DNA from: Salibacteraceae bacterium
Lineage (GTDB): Bacteria; Bacteroidota; Bacteroidia; Flavobacteriales_G; Salibacteraceae
Length of the DNA: 11,691 nt
Reading direction: 5' to 3'
Assembly: GCA_023262195.1 (NCBI GenBank)
Contig: JALRDM010000258.1
Span: 1 to 11,691 of the forward strand
Made by a program: the position numbers and the translations under genes. Below the pieces are notes generated by a model, which ran no database searches, had not been told where the DNA came from, and saw only the letters and a list, made by a program, of their open reading frames with translations. How positions within the stretch are numbered: position 1 is the stretch's first letter; the number at the start of each line of letters is the position of its first letter. Below, piece by piece: positions 1-8,061 of this stretch.

Positions 1-1890
1 GGGAGAGTAACTCTTGATGTAATGGTAGTATTCCTCATTTTTAGGATTGCCCCATTCATCAAATTCACCTGTAGTTAGTGGTATACTTTCATCAAGCATG
101 GTGGTGACCACATCCACAAAAGGCACGGCCGCAATAACGCCATTCCATAAGTTTGGCTCCATGTTGATTATCGCTCCCATGAGCAAGCCACCAGCGCTAC
201 CACCCATGGCATAGAGATGATCCTCGCTCGTATATTGTTTGTGCACTAAGTACTTTGCACAGTCTATGAAATCGTAAAATGTGTTTTTCTTATTGAGCAT
301 TTTGCCGTCTTCATACCAAGGCCTTCCCAGCATCTGGCTTCCTCGTATATGCGCAATTGCAAATACGAAACCTCGATTCAAAAGGGATAATCTGGATGGG
401 CTGAAATAAGGATCCATGGTGGCACCGTAAGAGCCATATCCATACAGCAGTAGGGGAGTTTCTGCACTGAATTCGATATCCTTTTTATAGACCATTGAAA
501 CTGGAACTTTAGCACCATCTCGAGCAGTAACCCAAAGTCTTTTTGACTCATAGTCATCCTTGTTAAACCCACCCAAAACTTCCTTCTCTTTGAGCAATTC
601 CATCGAATGTTCGTTCATGTGATAATCAATGACCGAAGCTGGTGTGGTGAGGCTTTGATAGGATATTCTCAATATCTCCGTATTAAACTGTGGATTGCTG
701 CCTGCCCAGACGGTATAGACCTCTTCATCAAATTCAAGGTAGTGGTCTTCTTTGGTCGTTTGATTAATTACCCGAAGGCTGCTTTGCCCTTTAGACTTTT
801 CGCTTAGCACAAGATGGTTCGAGAAAAGATCAATGTCCTCTAACAGCACATCTTTCCGATGCGGAATCACTTCTTGCCATTGCTCTTTCAGCGGCTGGTC
901 TTCAGCAGTGACCATCACCCGGAAGTTTTTCGCCTCATAGTTTGTGATGATGTAAAACTGATTTTCAAAATGCGCTAAGCGATATTCTAAGTCACGTTCA
1001 CGAGGTTGAAATAGCTTCCACTTACTTTCAGGTTTGATAGCTTCAATCATCTGATACTCATCGCTGACGGTTGATCCGCTGTGTATGTAAATCCATTTCT
1101 TAGATTTCGATCGACCCACTCCAACATTGAAGGTTTCATCCGACTCATAAAACACTTCAACATCTTCGGATTGATCGGTGCCTAATACGTGTTTGAAAAT
1201 TTTATGTGCTCTAAGTGTAGTTTCCTCACGTTTGGTGTAGAAAATGGTCTTATTATCTGCGGCCCAAACAAAGTTTCCTGTGGTGCCCGAAATAACATCA
1301 GACAGATATTCACCCGATGCGATTTTCTTGAACTTGAGGTCGTAAATTCTGCGGCTAAGCGTATCTTCTGAATATCCAATCATTTCATTGTTATCCGATA
1401 CTTGGTAGGAACCTATTTGATAATAGCTCAATCCTTCTGCGAGCTCATTACCATTGAGCATAACCTCTTCGGGTTTATCTAAGCTCTCGGCTTTCCTGCA
1501 GTAAATGGGATACTCTTTACCCGTTTCGTAACGTGTGTAGTAATAATAACCTTCTAAGAAATAGGGCACGGATGAGTCGTCCTGCTTGATTCGCCCCTTT
1601 ATTTCCTCAAATAACTCCTTTTGAAGGTTTTCGGTGGGCTTGAGAATTTCATTTGTGTATTCGTTTTCAGCCTCGAGATATGCTAAGATCTTTGGATCTT
1701 TTCTATCCATATCTCTTAACCAGTGATAATTGTCAATGCGGGTATCACCGTGTATGGTGAATTCATGTGGGATTTTCTCGGCTATTGGGGCTTTGGTCAT
1801 TTCCGTTGTTGATGTTTTTTGATTGGTACAATTTGCTAGGGCAATACTTGCCATACCAACGGCAAGTGTCTTTATTAAGCGAAGCTTCAT
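1..1890 (-). CDS. ptrB: Oligopeptidase B-type prolyl oligopeptidase family serine peptidase (S9A), lipoprotein, 3' end cut off
   Basis: This reads as 630 in-frame codons running off the left edge. It is a serine peptidase of the oligopeptidase B branch of family S9, which cleaves short peptides after basic residues. The N-terminal propeller domain opens with the family pattern DNYHWLRD followed by YLEAENEYT. The alpha/beta-hydrolase domain shows LLYGYGSYGA, then WYEDGK, then the nucleophile motif GGSAGG with Ser565 (codon 196-198), then VPFVDVVTTMLDES and TGEFDEWGNP, all typical of PtrB. The catalytic Asp and His, expected about 85 and 120 residues after the Ser, lie beyond the window. The N-terminus (MKLRLIKTLAVGM...) is a signal peptide ending in a lipobox-like LANC with Cys21, so a lipid-anchored envelope protein is inferred; Asn at -1 is not the classic residue. 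In-frame ATGs at 1905 and 1914 are alternative starts; 1890 gives the most compact signal peptide. It is transcribed divergently from the transaldolase gene. Confidence 0.93.
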   Translation of the reverse strand, partial: MKLRLIKTLAVGMASIALANCTNQKTSTTEMTKAPIAEKIPHEFTIHGDTRIDNYHWLRDMDRKDPKILAYLEAENEYTNEILKPTENLQKELFEEIKGRIKQDDSSVPYFLEGYYYYTRYETGKEYPIYCRKAESLDKPEEVMLNGNELAEGLSYYQIGSYQVSDNNEMIGYSEDTLSRRIYDLKFKKIASGEYLSDVISGTTGNFVWAADNKTIFYTKREETTLRAHKIFKHVLGTDQSEDVEVFYESDETFNVGVGRSKSKKWIYIHSGSTVSDEYQMIEAIKPESKWKLFQPRERDLEYRLAHFENQFYIITNYEAKNFRVMVTAEDQPLKEQWQEVIPHRKDVLLEDIDLFSNHLVLSEKSKGQSSLRVINQTTKEDHYLEFDEEVYTVWAGSNPQFNTEILRISYQSLTTPASVIDYHMNEHSMELLKEKEVLGGFNKDDYESKRLWVTARDGAKVPVSMVYKKDIEFSAETPLLLYGYGSYGATMDPYFSPSRLSLLNRGFVFAIAHIRGSQMLGRPWYEDGKMLNKKNTFYDFIDCAKYLVHKQYTSEDHLYAMGGSAGGLLMGAIINMEPNLWNGVIAAVPFVDVVTTMLDESIPLTTGEFDEWGNPKNEEYYHYIKSYSP

Positions 1891-2080
1891 GTTCTTATGT
1901 CTCATTGTTTTCATTCCGAGTTCTAATCTCACTTTGCTAAAAAGCCACGCACAAATTCAAGAGTTGAGTGACCGACTTTCTTCGAGCTATTGTCAAGACT
2001 ATGTTTCTCGAAAATTAACGGGAAGGTAATTATTTCACCTCTTAAGCGATGGTTTCATTCAGTTGTATAATTTCACAAGC

Positions 2081-2740
2081 ATGAAATTTTTTATAGACAC
2101 AGCTAATCTGGATGAAATAAGGGAAGCCAATGAACTTGGAATATTGGATGGAGTAACCACCAATCCCAGTCTAATGGCAAAGGATAATGTTACAGGAGAG
2201 GAAAATATTAAGCAACGGTACTTAGACATCTGCGAGATTGTGGATGGTGATGTGAGTGCTGAGGTCATTGCTACTGATTTGGAAGGCATCATTCGTGAAG
2301 GAGAAGCGCTTGCTAATCTGCATCCAGGCATTGTAGTAAAAGTACCCATGATTAAAGATGGTATAAAGGCCATCAAATATTTCACCGATAACCGCATTCG
2401 AACGAATTGTACGCTCGTATTTTCTCCCGGTCAGGCCATCTTGGCTGCCAAAGCTGGAGCAACGTATGTTTCACCATTTTTAGGTAGGCTTGATGATATC
2501 AGCCATGACGGCTTAGCTTTAATCGAAGAGCTCAGGACCATTTATGATAACTACCATTTTGAAACACAGATTCTCGCAGCCTCCATTCGTCATCCGATGC
2601 ATATTGTTGAATGCGCCAAGATTGGAGCAGATGTGGCCACATGTCCATTGAAACCCATCATGCAGCTTTTGAATCATCCGCTCACAGACAAAGGGCTGGC
2701 TCAGTTTCTAGAAGATTACCGAAAGGGGTCGAATCCATAA
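2081..2740 (+). CDS. fsa: Transaldolase / fructose-6-phosphate aldolase family protein (TalC/Fsa type)
   Basis: This is a 219-residue class I aldolase of the small transaldolase/Fsa subfamily (usual length about 212-222), a cytoplasmic TIM barrel of the non-oxidative pentose phosphate pathway. Landmarks are the N-terminal FIDTANL, the GVTTNPSL signature (residues 24-31), the VVKVP motif with the Schiff-base Lys87, [12 protein letters not shown] (108-119), [15 protein letters not shown] (125-139) and ILAASIR (164-170). Two positions that separate the activities look transaldolase-like: Glu61 where E. coli FsaA has Gln59, and Phe133 where FsaA has Tyr131. I therefore infer transaldolase activity, although the family is usually labelled fsa. 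The ATG at 2081 is preferred over an in-frame TTG at 2063 because the family begins directly with MKFFIDTA. No Shine-Dalgarno is visible. The stop lies 5 bp before the next gene, suggesting co-transcription. Confidence 0.95.
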   Translation: MKFFIDTANLDEIREANELGILDGVTTNPSLMAKDNVTGEENIKQRYLDICEIVDGDVSAEVIATDLEGIIREGEALANLHPGIVVKVPMIKDGIKAIKYFTDNRIRTNCTLVFSPGQAILAAKAGATYVSPFLGRLDDISHDGLALIEELRTIYDNYHFETQILAASIRHPMHIVECAKIGADVATCPLKPIMQLLNHPLTDKGLAQFLEDYRKGSNP

Positions 2741-2745
2741 TACTC

Positions 2746-3990
2746 ATGGGCTCCCTGCGACAGTATTTTGCACAATTTGGCCCTGGTTTGCTGTATGCAG
2801 GTGCAGCAGTTGGGGTGTCACACTTAGTGCAGAGCACAAGGGCAGGAGCTGAATTTGGTTTTCAACTTTTAGCCGTGGTCATCATAGTTAATGTGTTGAA
2901 ATATCCGGTGTTTGAAACTGGTGCACGTTATGCGGCCGCTACTGGTAAGTCTCTGCTTGATGGGTATTTGAGAATCGGCAAGTGGGCAGTCGTGGTCTAT
3001 GTGATCATGTCTGTTTTGACCATGTTTATCATAATGAGTGCGATTAGTATTGTCACAGCTGGTCTCAGCACCCAGCTACTCGAAATCTCGGTTCAACCAA
3101 GGGTTCTAGCCGTAGTCTTGCTTGTACTTGCCACAATTATTTTGGGCTTAGGACATTATTCTGTCCTCGATCGTACAATGAAATTTATCATCATTCTATT
3201 GGCGATCTCGACCCTTGCGGCTTTAATCTTAGCGGCACTGGATACCGTTGAAAAAGACCCGAATTTTATGACCGTCTTCGATTGGGGCGATAGTGCGGAT
3301 ATACTCTTTTTGGTAGCGCTTATCGGCTGGATGCCTGCTCCCATAGATATAAGTGTTTGGCATTCCGTGTGGTCCGTTTCGAAATTTAAAGAGCGTGGTT
3401 CAAGGGCAAGCATGCCGATAGCCCTCCGAGATTTTAAAGTTGGCTATTGGGGTACCACTTTATTGGCGTGTTGCTTTCTTTCTCTTGGAGCCCTAGTAAT
3501 GTACGCCACTGGAATCACCTTGGCGGATAGTGGGGTTGGGTTTTCAGATCAATTGGTGAGTATGTACACTTCAAGCATCGGGCAGTGGGCTTTCCCATTG
3601 ATTGCGGTTGCTGCCTTTACTACCATGTTTAGTACACTACTCACCTGTTTTGATGCTTTTCCAAGAACGTTGCGGTTATCTTCCAAACTACTTATTCAAG
3701 GACTGAATAATAGAAAAAGTCACATTAAAATCTATTGGTTTTGGCTCATAACCACTGGGGTTGGTACATCTGTTATCCTCCTGTTTTTTCTCTCAGATAT
3801 GTGGCAAATGGTGGACTTGGCCACCACCATATCATTCGTAGTTGCACCCATTTTAGCAACGCTCAATTTTATAGCAATCAACGATAAAGCGGAGGTAGCT
3901 CCGGAACACCGTCAACCAAAGTGGCTCAAAGTGTTTAATCTAATATCCATAGCCTTACTTTATTCGTTCAGCATCTGGTTCCTGATTTAA
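2746..3990 (+). CDS. Divergent NRAMP-family divalent-metal-transporter-like membrane protein
   Basis: This 414-residue protein has about 11 hydrophobic segments (roughly 11-30, 38-56, 79-107, 119-137, 146-166, 186-207, 233-254, 278-300, 329-350, 354-378, 393-413), matching the NRAMP/SLC11 (LeuT-fold) topology. The FGPGLLYAG opening and the AGAEFGFQLL stretch align with the family's TM1 region. However, the metal-binding DPGN motif of TM1 is replaced by GVSH (residues 23-26). The TM6 motif, normally MPHN, reads GWMPAPID (194-201), so only the Met (Met196) is kept. Fold membership is well supported. The substrate is not: Mn2+ or Fe2+ transport by the classic site looks unlikely, and the ion or solute is unknown. 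The ATG at 2746 is 5 bp after the fsa stop and starts just before TM1; the frame is open further upstream but that part overlaps fsa. Probably in one operon with fsa. Confidence 0.87.
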   Translation: MGSLRQYFAQFGPGLLYAGAAVGVSHLVQSTRAGAEFGFQLLAVVIIVNVLKYPVFETGARYAAATGKSLLDGYLRIGKWAVVVYVIMSVLTMFIIMSAISIVTAGLSTQLLEISVQPRVLAVVLLVLATIILGLGHYSVLDRTMKFIIILLAISTLAALILAALDTVEKDPNFMTVFDWGDSADILFLVALIGWMPAPIDISVWHSVWSVSKFKERGSRASMPIALRDFKVGYWGTTLLACCFLSLGALVMYATGITLADSGVGFSDQLVSMYTSSIGQWAFPLIAVAAFTTMFSTLLTCFDAFPRTLRLSSKLLIQGLNNRKSHIKIYWFWLITTGVGTSVILLFFLSDMWQMVDLATTISFVVAPILATLNFIAINDKAEVAPEHRQPKWLKVFNLISIALLYSFSIWFLI

Positions 3991-4003
3991 GCTGCATCGC
4001 CTG

Positions 4004-4011
4004 TATATTTA
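4004..4011 (+). promoter_or_regulatory. Weak -7-like box upstream of the type A T9SS gene
   Basis: TATATTTA matches the Bacteroidota TAnnTTTG box at all fixed positions except the final G. It lies about 23 bp before the ATG at 4034, inside the 43-bp gap after the NRAMP-like gene. No TTG is seen at the expected -33 position, so this is only a candidate. Confidence 0.22.
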
Positions 4012-4033
4012 TGGGCTCTTTAACGAAGGAACT

Positions 4034-6019
4034 ATGAGATATGTTTTGCTGATTTTTATTGTTGGTTTTATGTCGGTTGAGATACAAGCACAAAACGCAA
4101 AATCGACACCATTCACTATTACTGAAAGTTGGGTGGTAGACCCAGCAAACTTCAAAGAAGACTTTGATGCGCAAATAAGACATGTAGCTGCGCCATTTCC
4201 CAGCGGAGCATCTGAGAAAAGCTTCTTAGAAGAACAGAAACGTAAATCAGCAGAGTTGTACCCAAGGAGGTCAGCACAAGGGGCTACACGTTCAACGAGA
4301 GGTGTGGAAGATACTGTGACTGTGTTGGACAGTTTTGCCGTGCGCTTTTTCATCAATGATAATATCATGGTTGGAGGCACCCCGAATGATAACACCTTAG
4401 CCATCTCAAACGATGGAATGCTGCTCGCATCCTACAATAGTCAAGTGTGGGGTTACGATATAAATGCAGACACCTTCCTATTTCGTCCAACGAATCCACA
4501 CCCCAGCTTTGTGGCATTTACCAACAACTATGGTGAGCCGAATTTAAGTGCTGGTTCCAATCCTTTTGATCCAAAACTTTATTATGATCCAGGTCGTGAC
4601 CGATTTGTGTTTTTATTCTTGAGCGATGGACGCGATACTACAAATAGTGGCACCGTCATTGGTTTTTCGAGTACCAATTACCCTTCCGACCCATGGTATC
4701 TATATCGATTATCGGGCAACCCGTTTGGAGACGGTACTTGGACAGACTATCCGCAAATCGCCCTGAATGACCACTCTCTCTACCTCACGCTAAATCAACT
4801 CAATGGACCCGATTGGGTTACCAATTTTGATTACACATTGGTATGGCAATTAGACTTAGAAGACGCCTTTGCAGGAGAAGAAAATTTGGAATCGGTCATC
4901 CACACAGGTTTTGAATATGAAGGCAAATCATTGAAATATATGCGTCCGGTGAAAACGGCTTTTGGAGCTCAGGGAGATGATATGTATTTCGTTACCAATC
5001 GCCCTCGTGCTATAGCAAACGATAGTATTTGGCTTCATCGAATTACCGGGGCTGTCGGTGAGACCAACGATATTTCTACAGAGCTAATCATATCTGACGT
5101 TGATTATGGCATACCTCCATATGCTCAACAGGCCAATGGTAATACGTTTTGGACCAATGATGCTCGACCACTTGGTGCCATTCGCGTGCAAGATGAAATT
5201 CAATTTGTGGGCAATTCTATCAACCATGAAACGGGACTAGCCGCAGTTTTTCACGGAGTGATTGAGGATGTCAATAATCCTACCCTAAAAGGACACATCA
5301 TTAGTGATCCAGAAATGGAATTTGGGTTTTGCAATATCGAGTTTATGGGAGTGTCAGACCACCACCGAGATATGCTTATAAACTTCAATCATACGTCACC
5401 AAACCACCCAGCAGGAAATGCCAGCGTAGTTTATACGAATGACCGTGAATACGGTCCTGTTCAGTTACTCGTAGAGGGAGAAACATACGTAGACATGATT
5501 CCAAACTCATTTGATGAGAATGAACGTTGGGGTGACTATATCGGATTACAGCGGAAGTATAATGAGCCCCTTATAGCTTGGACGGCAGGGTATGTGAGTC
5601 ATGGTAATCAAAGGGCAGGAACCTGGATAAGTAAGGTGCGAATGCCCATAGATATTGATACCATCATTAATCAAGGTGTCGAAAACTATGTGGTGAATGG
5701 CGATACGTTTTCTGACTTGAATGGTACGTTGGTACCGCTAGCCATCGAATCGGATAAAATCGACAAAAAGCCCATAGTTTTTCCGAATCCGGCTCGGGAT
5801 ATGGTGAATGTTGAATTTGATGTGAGCAATATGGCCGAGGTGCGTGCAGAGGTATATTCGATTAATGGTCAACTAGTCGAGCAGTTGATCAACCAAAGAG
5901 TGCGAGCTGGAAAGAATGTATTCTCATTCAATTTGGCACCGTTTCCACCGGGAGTTTACATCATTAAGCTTACCAGCGGTTCGGAGCTAATACATAGTGA
6001 AAAACTTATACGTAATTAA
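4034..6019 (+). CDS. Secreted beta-propeller-like protein with T9SS type A sorting domain
   Basis: This 661-residue protein begins with a Sec signal peptide (MRYVLLIFIVGFMSVEIQAQ, cleavage near Gln20/Asn21). The body (about 95-540) has the look of the sialidase-like beta-propeller proteins common in Flavobacteria. It has GGTPNDNTLAIS (114-125), DPKLYYDPGRDRFVFLF (179-195), a PSDPWYLYRLSGNP segment (217-230), WTDYPQIALND (236-246), and near the end ERWGDYIGLQRKYNEP (497-512) with GTWISKVRMP. The last ~86 residues are a T9SS type A sorting domain: VFPNPARD (582-589), EVYSINGQLV, and PFPPGVYIIKL (636-646). The protein should cross the outer membrane through the type IX system and be released or anchored at the surface. 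Catalytic function cannot be assigned. The ATG at 4034 is preceded by GAAGGA (4025-4030), a weak Shine-Dalgarno-like stretch. Confidence 0.9.
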   Translation: MRYVLLIFIVGFMSVEIQAQNAKSTPFTITESWVVDPANFKEDFDAQIRHVAAPFPSGASEKSFLEEQKRKSAELYPRRSAQGATRSTRGVEDTVTVLDSFAVRFFINDNIMVGGTPNDNTLAISNDGMLLASYNSQVWGYDINADTFLFRPTNPHPSFVAFTNNYGEPNLSAGSNPFDPKLYYDPGRDRFVFLFLSDGRDTTNSGTVIGFSSTNYPSDPWYLYRLSGNPFGDGTWTDYPQIALNDHSLYLTLNQLNGPDWVTNFDYTLVWQLDLEDAFAGEENLESVIHTGFEYEGKSLKYMRPVKTAFGAQGDDMYFVTNRPRAIANDSIWLHRITGAVGETNDISTELIISDVDYGIPPYAQQANGNTFWTNDARPLGAIRVQDEIQFVGNSINHETGLAAVFHGVIEDVNNPTLKGHIISDPEMEFGFCNIEFMGVSDHHRDMLINFNHTSPNHPAGNASVVYTNDREYGPVQLLVEGETYVDMIPNSFDENERWGDYIGLQRKYNEPLIAWTAGYVSHGNQRAGTWISKVRMPIDIDTIINQGVENYVVNGDTFSDLNGTLVPLAIESDKIDKKPIVFPNPARDMVNVEFDVSNMAEVRAEVYSINGQLVEQLINQRVRAGKNVFSFNLAPFPPGVYIIKLTSGSELIHSEKLIRN

Positions 6020-6042
6020 GCATTTATTCATCCTACCACGAT

Positions 6043-6079
6043 AGGCTAATCATACCTTTGCAGCCGATTTGATTAGCCT
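6043..6079. promoter_or_regulatory. 9-bp inverted repeat bracketing the ABC-F promoter box and start codon
   Basis: AGGCTAATC (6043-6051) and GATTAGCCT (6071-6079) are perfect inverted repeats separated by 19 bp. The spacer carries the -7 box (6053-6060) and the first two bases of the TTG start. It could be an operator dyad. In read-through transcripts from the upstream gene it could instead form a hairpin that hides the start codon. Function is inferred; a 9-bp match of this kind is not rare by chance, so placement is the main argument. Confidence 0.4.
6053..6060 (+). promoter_or_regulatory. Bacteroidota -7 promoter box of the ABC-F gene
   Basis: TACCTTTG is a full match to the TAnnTTTG box recognised by the Bacteroidota primary sigma factor, in the intergenic gap 9 bp before the start codon. 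No clear TTG is present at the -33 position. The implied transcription start, around 6064-6067, would leave an almost absent 5' leader. Confidence 0.5.
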
Positions 6080-8048
6080 TAATAGCATATCCGTTTCCTT
6101 TAGTGGAATTGACCTTTTTCGAAACATTTCTCTGGTAATCAATGAGCGTGATAGAATCGGCTTGGTTGGTAAAAATGGAGTAGGAAAGAGCACCCTGCTT
6201 AAGATTATTCTAGGTCATCAAGAGGCCGATAGCGGTTCGGTGGTAATACCAGATGGTAGAAAGATTGGCTACCTACCTCAGGAAATGGTCTTCGAAGGAA
6301 CCCAGACCATTTGGACAGAAACACAAAAAGCCTTTAAAGAGCTCAATGAGCTGAAAGCTCGAGAAGCAGAAATTCAAGTAGAGCTCACAGAACGCACCGA
6401 CTACGAGAGTGATTCCTATCAAAAGATTATAGAAGAACTGGGTGCAATACACATCCGGCTTGAAATTATTGATGATGGAAAGGACGAGCAGAAGGCCGAA
6501 CAAATACTGCTTGGTTTAGGATTTCAGCGCACCGATTTTGATAGAAAAATAACAGAATTTAGCGGTGGTTGGCAAATGCGAGTAGAGTTAGCAAAGCTTA
6601 TTTTGCAGCAACCCGATCTGCTACTACTCGATGAGCCAACAAACCACCTTGATATTGATTCAATTCTGTGGTTAGAAGACTTCTTTATTGAGTATCCAGG
6701 AACTATCATGATGATCTCTCACGATCGGATGTTTTTAGACAACATTACCAATCGTACGGTAGAGATTGTGAATGGAAGAATCTACGACTATGCCGTAAGC
6801 TATAGCAAGTTTGTTTCCATTCGACATGACCGAATCGAACAGCAAAAAGCAGCATTTGATAATCAACAGAAATACATTGCTCAGCAAGAACGTTTTATTG
6901 AGCGCTTCCGGGCGAAGAACACCAAAGCGAAACAAGTTCAAAGTAAGATTAAGCAACTGGATAAGCTTGATCGTGTTGATATTGACGAAACCGATGCCAA
7001 CTCAATTCAATTTCGTTTTCCCAAAGCTCCAAGATCTGGCGATGTGGCGGTGAAAGCCCGTGACTGTTCTAAAAGCTATGGGGAGAAAAACATTTTTTCG
7101 AATGTTGACTTCGATATTTTTCGGGGAGAACGAATCGCCTTTGTGGGAAGAAATGGTATGGGTAAAACCACCATGATCAAGATGATTGTAGGAGACGAGT
7201 TTGGCGAAGGTGAGCTCAAGACAGGACATAATGTAGAAGTGGGATATTATGCCCAGATTCAAGAAAAAACCCTCGATCCAGAGTCCACCGTTGAGAAAGT
7301 TATTGAAAATGAAGCTACTGGCGATAATGCTAAGATTCATCGCGTTCGCGCATTGCTTGGTGCTTTCTTGTTCGGTTCAGAAGACTATAACAAAAAGGTA
7401 AAGGTGCTTAGCGGTGGCGAGAAGAGTAGATTGGCGCTTGCTAAGCTGCTGTTAAGAGAGTGCAACTTGCTTATTCTTGATGAGCCCACCAACCACTTGG
7501 ATATCAGTGCCAAAGAAGTGCTTAAAACTGCCTTGAAAGAATACAATGGCACATTGATCGTGGTGAGTCATGATAGAGAGTTTTTACAGGGCTTAACAGA
7601 CCGCACATTCGAATTCAAAGACGGAAAGGTCAAAGAACACATCGGTACCATTGATGATTTCTTATCTGGCTATGAGATACGCTCGTTCCGAGAGTTTGAA
7701 GGAGCAGGCGATAAAACCTCATCAAAGGCTCCTGAGAAAGTGGCTAAACCTGAGAAGCGAGATGAAAATGGCTTGAGTAATAAAGAACGGAGAGCTTTGG
7801 AGAAAGAACTAAAGCAATTAAAAAATCAACTCCGGTCACTCGAGCGAAAGATTGATACGCAGGAAAAAAAGATTGCTGACGTGGAATTGATATTGGCAGA
7901 TCCAGAAGCATTTAAGGCGGCTGAGAATAAGGATGTTTTTCACCAACACGCAGAGATGCAGCTGAAACTTGAAGACTATATGCACCGATGGGAAAAAACA
8001 GGGGAGGCGATTGATAATCTTAATGTTCAATTAACCGTTGAAAACTGA
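6069..8048 (+). CDS. ABC-F family ATP-binding cassette protein (Uup/YheS-like, C-terminal coiled coil)
   Basis: This 659-residue soluble protein has two ABC domains in tandem and no membrane segments, the hallmark of ABC-F proteins, which bind the ribosomal E site and relieve stalled translation. Domain 1: Walker A GKNGVGKST (34-42), signature FSGGW (164-168), Walker B LLLLDEP (184-190) with Glu189, and switch His218. The charged inter-domain linker spans about 245-315. Domain 2: Walker A GRNGMGKTT (360-368), signature LSGGE (447-451), Walker B LLILDEP (467-473) and switch His501. DEPTNHLD occurs after both Walker B strands. A Lys/Glu-rich coiled coil follows (about 570-655), as in Uup/YheS-type members; EttA, at about 555 residues, lacks it. 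The start is TTG at 6069: the upstream frame reaches a stop at 6042 without ATG/GTG/TTG, and the first in-frame ATG lies after Walker A. The exact subfamily, housekeeping or antibiotic-resistance type, cannot be settled here; housekeeping is more likely. Confidence 0.94.
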   Translation: MISLNSISVSFSGIDLFRNISLVINERDRIGLVGKNGVGKSTLLKIILGHQEADSGSVVIPDGRKIGYLPQEMVFEGTQTIWTETQKAFKELNELKAREAEIQVELTERTDYESDSYQKIIEELGAIHIRLEIIDDGKDEQKAEQILLGLGFQRTDFDRKITEFSGGWQMRVELAKLILQQPDLLLLDEPTNHLDIDSILWLEDFFIEYPGTIMMISHDRMFLDNITNRTVEIVNGRIYDYAVSYSKFVSIRHDRIEQQKAAFDNQQKYIAQQERFIERFRAKNTKAKQVQSKIKQLDKLDRVDIDETDANSIQFRFPKAPRSGDVAVKARDCSKSYGEKNIFSNVDFDIFRGERIAFVGRNGMGKTTMIKMIVGDEFGEGELKTGHNVEVGYYAQIQEKTLDPESTVEKVIENEATGDNAKIHRVRALLGAFLFGSEDYNKKVKVLSGGEKSRLALAKLLLRECNLLILDEPTNHLDISAKEVLKTALKEYNGTLIVVSHDREFLQGLTDRTFEFKDGKVKEHIGTIDDFLSGYEIRSFREFEGAGDKTSSKAPEKVAKPEKRDENGLSNKERRALEKELKQLKNQLRSLERKIDTQEKKIADVELILADPEAFKAAENKDVFHQHAEMQLKLEDYMHRWEKTGEAIDNLNVQLTVEN

Positions 8049-8061
8049 ACTTTACTGCCAA

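Noticed and set aside
1823..2029. 68-codon plus-strand frame across the peptidase start and divergent spacer
   Set aside because: Its first third is antisense to the peptidase signal-peptide region, it has no start context, and its product resembles no family.
2064..2075. TATAAT-like promoter directly before the transaldolase gene
   Set aside because: It fits the Bacteroidota TAnnTTTG box poorly (two fixed positions wrong in the best register), has no -33 element, and would place the transcription start almost on the ATG.
2059..2397. 112-codon minus-strand frame opposite the transaldolase gene, and similar antisense frames over the other genes
   Set aside because: They are mirror frames of well-supported genes, with low-complexity or unnatural composition and no recognisable domain.
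2611..2745. N-terminal extension of the NRAMP-like protein overlapping the end of fsa
   Set aside because: The extension lies wholly in a frame shifted within the fsa gene, is hydrophilic and unlike the family N-terminus, whereas the ATG at 2746 starts just before the first membrane segment.
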